This document shows positions 6,011-10,411 of a DNA stretch of 10,411 nt, one piece after another. The stretch spans positions 1-10,411 of the forward strand of contig CADBQK010000296.1 of NCBI GenBank assembly GCA_902796775.1, in the 5' to 3' direction. This stretch comes from an uncultured Lachnospiraceae bacterium. GTDB taxonomy: Bacteria; Bacillota_A; Clostridia; Lachnospirales; Lachnospiraceae. The notes below the pieces were generated by a model, which saw only the letters and a program-made list of their open reading frames with translations, had not been told where the DNA came from and made no database searches. Position numbers and translations under genes: made by a program. Position 1 is the first letter of the stretch; each line of letters starts with the position of its first letter.

Positions 6011-7123
6011 ATGAAAATCGGATGCGTGAAGGAACTGAAGAACAATGAGTTTCGTGTAGGTCTGACGCCGGATAATGTACGGGCTTATGTCGCTGCCGGA
6101 CATCACGTTTATTTTGAGAAGGGAGCCGGTGTGGGCTCTGGTTTTTCGGATAGTGAATATGATGAAGCAGGTGCTTCCATGATGGACGAACCGGCGGATA
6201 TCTGGCAGATGGTCGATATGATGATTAAGGTGAAAGAGCCTCTTGAGTCAGAGTACCAGTATTTTCATGACGGTATTATTCTGTATACCTATCTTCATCT
6301 GGCAGCTGATAAACCGCAGATGGATGCCCTGCTGGCAGGGAAAGTAAGATCCGTTGCTTATGAGACGCTGCAGGAGGCAGATGGTTCACTGCCGCTTCTG
6401 GCCCCGATGAGCCAGCTTGCCGGGCGTCTTTCCCTTCAGGAAGGCGCTAAATATCTGGAAAAGAAATATGGAGGAGAAGGTATTCTTCTGGCGGGTGTTC
6501 CCGGGACTCCGAAGGCAAACGTTGTGATCCTCGGCGGCGGTACGGTCGGCATGAATGCCTGCAAGATTGCCATCGGCATGGGGGCGAATGTTACGATCCT
6601 GGATATCAATCTGAAGCGTCTGGAAGAGCTGGATAATCTCTTTGGTGCCCATATCCAGACACTTGTTTCCAGTGAGAGCAATGTAGAACGGGCTCTTCAA
6701 AGCGCTGATCTGGTCATTGGTTCCGTTCTGATTCCCGGCGGCTCAACACCCAAGCTTTTCAAACGGAAGTACCTTAAGGGTATGAAGGATGGCGCGGTTT
6801 TTGTGGATGTAGCCATAGACCAGGGCGGCTGCGGCGAGTCCTCCCATGTGACTACGCATGACGATCCCGTTTTCATTGAGGAAGGCGTAGTGCATTATTG
6901 TGTAGGCAATATGCCCGGTGCGGTGCCCAGGACCAGTACCATCGCACTGACCAATGCAACGCTGAGATATGGCCTGATGATTGCCGAGTCCGGGCTCGAA
7001 GAAGCCTGCAGAAAGAGTGATGTGATCTGCTCGGCTGTCAATACCTTTGATGGTATTTTGACGAACAAAAATGTTGCCAAAGCGCACGGGTATGAGTATA
7101 CGAATATTAAAGATCTGATCTGA
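6011..7123 (+). CDS. ald: Alanine dehydrogenase
   Basis: Ald interconverts L-alanine and pyruvate plus ammonia using NAD(H), serving alanine catabolism or NADH re-oxidation in the cytoplasm. The 370 residues are the standard length. Motifs in order are MKIGCVKELKNNEFRVGLTP at the N-terminus, the substrate-contacting lysine in MIKVKEP (about 74), the catalytic histidine in YTYLHLA (about 96), and the Rossmann loop VVILGGGTVGMNA (about 171-183) followed by the acidic ILDIN that selects NAD. VDVAIDQGG and MPGAVPRTST (about 300-309) are also classic. The ATG has AAAGGAG seven bases upstream. The gene has its own promoter with an inverted repeat across the -35 box. No terminator separates it from the small ATPase gene downstream, so the two are probably cotranscribed. 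Confidence 0.97.
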   Translation: MKIGCVKELKNNEFRVGLTPDNVRAYVAAGHHVYFEKGAGVGSGFSDSEYDEAGASMMDEPADIWQMVDMMIKVKEPLESEYQYFHDGIILYTYLHLAADKPQMDALLAGKVRSVAYETLQEADGSLPLLAPMSQLAGRLSLQEGAKYLEKKYGGEGILLAGVPGTPKANVVILGGGTVGMNACKIAIGMGANVTILDINLKRLEELDNLFGAHIQTLVSSESNVERALQSADLVIGSVLIPGGSTPKLFKRKYLKGMKDGAVFVDVAIDQGGCGESSHVTTHDDPVFIEEGVVHYCVGNMPGAVPRTSTIALTNATLRYGLMIAESGLEEACRKSDVICSAVNTFDGILTNKNVAKAHGYEYTNIKDLI

Positions 7124-7197
7124 GTATAAAAACAGGGAATCCGGGGGAGCTGCCGCCGGCGGATCAATGTGAAACAATGTTTAAGAAAGGTGTCATC

Positions 7198-7653
7198 ATG
7201 ACTGTAGATAGGGAGAAGACAAAAGCCGGGCTAATACAGGAGCACGAGATCGTACTGGAAGCTGCGGATGAAAATCTGGCCGAGCTGTTGTCTTTCATCG
7301 AAAGACATCTGGAGGAAGCAGCATGTCCTTTGAAGGCGCAGATGCAGGTCTGTGTGGTGGCTGAAGAAGTTTTTATCAATATTGCCCACTATGCTTACAC
7401 GCCGGACAAGGGAAAAGCGAAAGTGCGGCTGGAAATATCTTCAGAGCCGTCTGTCCTGACTCTTACCTTTATCGACAGAGGCAAACCCTATGATCCTCTT
7501 GCAAGGGAAGATCCGGATATTACATTGCCTATCCAGGAGCGTCCGATCGGCGGGCTGGGTATCCTGCTTACAAAGCGGATGATGGATGAGGCTGCTTATG
7601 ATTACAAAGACGGGCAGAATATCCTGACACTGAAAAGGAGACTCTCAGCTTAG
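7198..7653 (+). CDS. RsbW-like GHKL ATPase / anti-sigma factor kinase
   Basis: A 151-residue single-domain protein of the HATPase_c_2 family, to which anti-sigma factor serine kinases such as RsbW and SpoIIAB belong. The N-box is AEEVFINIAHYAY (E57, N61), the G1 box FIDRGKPYDP (D93, G95) and the G2 box PIGGLGILLTKRMMD (about 116-130), so the nucleotide site is complete. I chose ATG 7198, which has AAAGG at good spacing; an in-frame ATG at 7177 has a poor site. It follows ald by 74 bases with no terminator between and is closed by a strong terminator at 7692. No sigma factor, STAS-domain antagonist or PP2C phosphatase is in the window, so its target is unknown. It could be a regulatory kinase unrelated to sigma factors. 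Confidence 0.88.
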   Translation: MTVDREKTKAGLIQEHEIVLEAADENLAELLSFIERHLEEAACPLKAQMQVCVVAEEVFINIAHYAYTPDKGKAKVRLEISSEPSVLTLTFIDRGKPYDPLAREDPDITLPIQERPIGGLGILLTKRMMDEAAYDYKDGQNILTLKRRLSA

Positions 7654-7691
7654 ACAGAGAAATACGATTTATACGATTGACAAGCATTTAT

Positions 7692-7719
7692 ACCGGCAGG
7701 AGTAATCCTGCCGGTTTTT
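7692..7719 (+). terminator. Strong rho-independent terminator after the ald unit
   Basis: ACCGGCAGGA (7692-7701) pairs perfectly with TCCTGCCGGT (7706-7715) around a GTAA tetraloop and is followed by a T5 run (7715-7719). It separates the ald / RsbW-like unit from the TRAP transporter genes. Confidence 0.92.
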
Positions 7720-7747
7720 GTGTCCGGAGATGCAGTTTCTGTATAAT
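7718..7747 (+). promoter_or_regulatory. Probable promoter of the TRAP transporter operon
   Basis: A perfect TATAAT (7742-7747) has a weak -35 candidate, TTGTGT (7718-7723), 18 bases upstream. The implied leader before the ATG at 7920 is about 165 bases. The -10 box lies inside the inverted repeat at 7736-7757. The AT-rich stretch at about 7790-7815 might hold another, weaker promoter. Confidence 0.45.
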
Positions 7748-7757
7748 AATACAGAAA
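7736..7757. repeat. Perfect 9-bp inverted repeat over the -10 box
   Basis: TTTCTGTAT (7736-7744) and ATACAGAAA (7749-7757) are exact reverse complements around AATA. The repeat contains TATAAT, so a dimeric regulator bound here would block RNA polymerase. It has no T-run and is too AT-rich for a terminator. Confidence 0.55.
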
Positions 7758-7919
7758 TTCGTCTGTTTTTTACGAAAAATACTAGGAATTTTGCTTAAAA
7801 TATTATAGAATAGGAACGAGACTATTGTGAAGTTTCGTAGAAACAGGGGACCGCGGGAGAACTTGATGCCATCAGGGAAGATGGAGGAAGAGACCAGGGC
7901 GGTTCCGCAGGAGAGGAGA

Positions 7920-8900
7920 ATGAAGAGCATGAAAAGACATGGACGAAAGCTCCTGTGCATGATGCTGATTCTGACGCTGGCTCTTGTATTCGGAGGCTGC
8001 AAAGGGACAGGTTCCAGGATGATGTTCGGCACCGGAGGCACGGCAGGTACTTACTACTCCTACGGAGGTGTGCTGGCTCAGTATATGCGCAAGTATGCAG
8101 GAGTAAAAGTGACAGCAGTTTCGACCGGCGGTTCAAAGGTCAATATCCAGAGTATCCAGGATGGGGATTTCCAGCTGGGATTCTCCCAGTCGGACGTGCT
8201 GACTTATGCATGGGAGGGGAGCCGTTCCTTTGAAAAAGACGGTGCGACCCATGATTTCCGAATTCTGGGCGCCCTGTACGCAGAGACAGTGCAGCTGATC
8301 ACTATGAATGACAAGATTACTTCCGTGGAAGATCTGCGGGGCAAGAGCGTGTCGATCGGCCAGGCTGGTTCCGGTACGTATTTTAATGCATTGGATGTAT
8401 TGGGGGCGGCGGATATCACCCTTGCGGATATCAAACCTCAGTATCAGAGTTTTGAGGATTCCAAAGAGTCCCTTAAGGACGGCAAGATCGACGCAGCCTT
8501 CATCGTAGCCGGTGCGCCAACCTCCGCTATTACAGAGCTTGCTACGACCAACCATGTCAACCTGATCCAGATCGGCGGCGAGCTGCGTGAGAAGGTTATC
8601 CAGGCCTGCCCGTACTATGTGCCGCTGCAGATCCCGGCCGGCACCTATCCGAAACAGGAGGAGCCGATTGATACGATTACCGTCCAGGCGACCATGGTCG
8701 TTTCGACTTATGCTGATCCGCAGACAGTTTACAACCTGACGGCAGCCATGTTTGATCATGTGGAAGATATTACTTTGGAGAATGCCAAAGGGGCGGAGCT
8801 GACCCTGGAAAACGCAACCAGCATTGCGACTGTTCCTTATCATGAGGGAGCAGCCAGCTACTACGCAGAGCACGGCATTACCGTGAATACGCAGGAATAG
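7920..8900 (+). CDS. TRAP transporter receptor lipoprotein, TAXI family
   Basis: The extracytoplasmic solute-binding subunit of a TRAP (tripartite ATP-independent periplasmic) transporter. It captures a ligand and delivers it to the membrane permease, driven by an ion gradient. The 326-residue protein starts with a lipoprotein signal (basic KRHGRK, a hydrophobic stretch, then FGGC with the lipidated C27). The mature part opens with MMFGTGGTAGTYYSYGG (34-50), the family hallmark. STGGSKVNI, the LGFSQSD segment, VSIGQAGSGTY and AFIVAGAP also match. I chose ATG 7920, preceded by AGGAG about six bases upstream, because an earlier in-frame GTG at 7827 would put a 31-residue hydrophilic extension before the signal. 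Its stop codon merges into the permease's ribosome-binding site. Family members take up glutamate or other carboxylates, but the ligand here cannot be read from sequence. Confidence 0.93.
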   Translation: MKSMKRHGRKLLCMMLILTLALVFGGCKGTGSRMMFGTGGTAGTYYSYGGVLAQYMRKYAGVKVTAVSTGGSKVNIQSIQDGDFQLGFSQSDVLTYAWEGSRSFEKDGATHDFRILGALYAETVQLITMNDKITSVEDLRGKSVSIGQAGSGTYFNALDVLGAADITLADIKPQYQSFEDSKESLKDGKIDAAFIVAGAPTSAITELATTNHVNLIQIGGELREKVIQACPYYVPLQIPAGTYPKQEEPIDTITVQATMVVSTYADPQTVYNLTAAMFDHVEDITLENAKGAELTLENATSIATVPYHEGAASYYAEHGITVNTQE

Positions 8901-8912
8901 GAGGTGCGGGCT

Positions 8913-10411
8913 GTGAGTGAAATGGACAGGAAAGATCTGACGAAGAAATTAAATGAACAGGAAGATGCTTTCAACCGGGAAGAGGAAAAGAAGCTGGACA
9001 ATTATGAGTCTTTTGTGGATGAAAGTGATCATACGGTCCATGAAGATATCGACGCAGTCATGCGCAAGTATGACCGTGAGTCCAATACCAGGATCTGGGT
9101 AGGCAAGCCCAAGGCTGTCATTACAGTCATCCTGGTTGCCTTCTCTTTGTGGTGTATTTATGTAACTCTCTTTGCGACCTTCCTGGAGGAGATCCGCCTG
9201 ACCTCCTTCATGGGACTGATCATCCTGATGGGATTTCTGATCTATCCGGCCAGGAAAGGGGAGCAGAAAGTCAACTTTATGCCGATTACGGATGTCATCT
9301 TTATGATAGCCGGGACGGCGTCGTTTTTATACTTTACTTTTAATGCGAATGCGATCATCAATCAGGGCACCCGCTTCCAGTGGTTCCAGATCGTCATCGG
9401 CATCATTGCAGTGGCAGCCCTGATCGAAGTGACCAGACGCTGCGTAGGTATTCCGATCCTCTGTGTGGCAGGTGTGTTTATCATCTATGCCCTGACGATC
9501 GGCCTTACAAATCCGGAGTTTGCCGGCAGGGTGAAATATCTGATCCGAAACCTTTTCTATACGAAGGAAGGTATTTTCTCGACCCCTGTCAATGTAGCAT
9601 CTAAATACATTGTTGTTTTTATCATTTTTGGTGCTTTTCTGGAGCGGACCGGTATCTCGAATTTCTTCATTGACCTGGCCAATTGTGTGGCAGGCAAGTT
9701 CGCCGGCGGGCCGGCCAAAGTAGCAGTTATTTCCTCTGCCCTGTGCGGTATGGTGTCCGGGTCCTCAGTCGGCAATACGGTAACCACCGGTTCTGTGACG
9801 ATTCCGATGATGAAAAGGACGGGATACAAGCCTGAGTTTGCCGGCGCAGTGGAGGCGGCTGCTTCCACGGGAGGCCAGATCATGCCTCCGATCATGGGCG
9901 CAGCGGCCTTCCTGATGGCAGATTTTGTCGGTGTCCCCTATTCCGGAATCATTGGGCGTGCAGTCATTCCGGCAATCCTGTATTTCTCGGGTATTTTTAT
10001 CGCAGTGCATCTGGAAGCTAAAAAGCTTGATCTGCACGGAATCCCGGTAGAAGAGCTGCCGAAGATGGGTGTTTTGATCAAAAAGATTTATCTGCTGCTG
10101 CCTCTGGTTGCGCTGGTTGTCTGGGTATCCGGCAACTTTATGACCCTGCAGAGGGCGGCTTCCCTTGCCATTATTCTGTCCATTATTGTCAGTCTGTTTG
10201 ACAAGGAAAACCGCATCACACCACAGAAGCTGATCGAGGCACTTGAAGCCGGCGGGCGAAGCACGATCACTGTCGGCGCAGCCTGCGGCGTGGCTGGTAT
10301 TATCTCCGGTTCCATTACGATGACCGGTCTGGCTAATGATATTATCAATGCAATCGTCAGCGTGGCAGGAGACCATCTGATCATTGCGCTGGTACTGACC
10401 ATGCTTTGCTG
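8913..10411 (+). CDS. Fused TRAP transporter permease (4TM/12TM), partial at right edge
   Basis: The membrane subunit of the TAXI-type TRAP transporter, combining the small (DctQ-like) and large (DctM-like) parts in one chain. From the GTG at 8913 there are 499 codons open to the window end. A hydrophilic, acidic N-terminal region (1-62) ends in MRKYDRESNTR. Several membrane helices follow, then the DctM core with SGSSVGNTVTTGSVTIPMM (about 286-304) and the STGGQIMPPIMGAAAF motif (about 322-337). Residues toward the edge (GGRSTITVGAACGVAGIISG) begin the second half of the transport core. Perhaps 150 or more residues are missing beyond the edge, judging from usual family length. The GTG has AGGAGGTG six bases upstream, overlapping the receptor's TAG stop codon, so the two are coupled. 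The exact helix count was not computed. Confidence 0.93.
   Translation, partial: MSEMDRKDLTKKLNEQEDAFNREEEKKLDNYESFVDESDHTVHEDIDAVMRKYDRESNTRIWVGKPKAVITVILVAFSLWCIYVTLFATFLEEIRLTSFMGLIILMGFLIYPARKGEQKVNFMPITDVIFMIAGTASFLYFTFNANAIINQGTRFQWFQIVIGIIAVAALIEVTRRCVGIPILCVAGVFIIYALTIGLTNPEFAGRVKYLIRNLFYTKEGIFSTPVNVASKYIVVFIIFGAFLERTGISNFFIDLANCVAGKFAGGPAKVAVISSALCGMVSGSSVGNTVTTGSVTIPMMKRTGYKPEFAGAVEAAASTGGQIMPPIMGAAAFLMADFVGVPYSGIIGRAVIPAILYFSGIFIAVHLEAKKLDLHGIPVEELPKMGVLIKKIYLLLPLVALVVWVSGNFMTLQRAASLAIILSIIVSLFDKENRITPQKLIEALEAGGRSTITVGAACGVAGIISGSITMTGLANDIINAIVSVAGDHLIIALVLTMLC

Noticed and set aside
8133..8873. A 246-codon minus-strand open frame opposite the TRAP receptor
   Set aside because: Composition is that of an antisense shadow and the plus strand encodes a conserved TAXI receptor.
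9557..10402. Overlapping minus-strand open frames opposite the TRAP permease
   Set aside because: Low-complexity Thr/Ala/Pro or Asp/Gln/His composition with no motifs; they mirror membrane-helix codons of the permease.
1..10411. Mobile elements, CRISPR arrays, toxin-antitoxin or phage-defence genes, tRNA or rRNA genes
   Set aside because: No transposase, integrase, repeat-spacer pattern, defence-type domain or RNA-gene signature was seen on either strand; the genes are ordinary housekeeping, transport and regulatory families.

Overview
The window looks like chromosome from a Gram-positive, low-to-mid GC Firmicute, most likely an anaerobic clostridium of the Lachnospiraceae type. The support is strong AGGAGG ribosome-binding sites, a MurT peptidoglycan-amidation ligase, an OmpR-type two-component system with a short Firmicute-style sensor, a TAXI-type TRAP transporter with a lipoprotein receptor, and an alanine dehydrogenase. 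I see no phage genes, insertion sequences, CRISPR arrays, tRNAs or rRNAs. The placement is inference from gene content, not from a search.

Left part (1-2085): a two-component system runs leftwards. The response regulator (431-1123) is followed by a histidine kinase that starts at a TTG inside the regulator's end and leaves the window before its second membrane segment. Divergent to it is a secreted 199-residue protein (1393-1992) with a YckD/DUF2680-like helical segment, a CPNC motif and a Gly-rich tail. The shared intergenic region carries a perfect tandem 10-bp direct repeat placed where an OmpR-family regulator would bind. The secreted-protein gene ends in a hairpin terminator that can also fold a second way.

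Middle part (2173-5849): three rightward genes probably read from a good sigma-A-like promoter: murT, a RimJ/RimL-type acetyltransferase, and a cobyrinate a,c-diamide synthase family protein (CbiA). The usual MurT partner GatD is missing here. The only glutamine-amidotransferase domain nearby is the one in CbiA, which is the main puzzle of the window.

Right part (5850-10411): alanine dehydrogenase (ald) has its own promoter, whose -35 box is overlapped by one arm of a perfect 11-bp inverted repeat. It is followed by a small RsbW-like ATPase with no visible partner, and a strong terminator closes this unit at 7692-7719. A further promoter, with its -10 box inside a perfect 9-bp inverted repeat, leads to a TAXI-family TRAP receptor lipoprotein and a fused TRAP permease that runs off the right edge.

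Most of the window is conventional. The parts worth a second look are the lone MurT, the possible frameshift site at the CbiA domain boundary, and several well-formed regulatory repeats. I found no convincing evidence of a wholly new multi-gene system.
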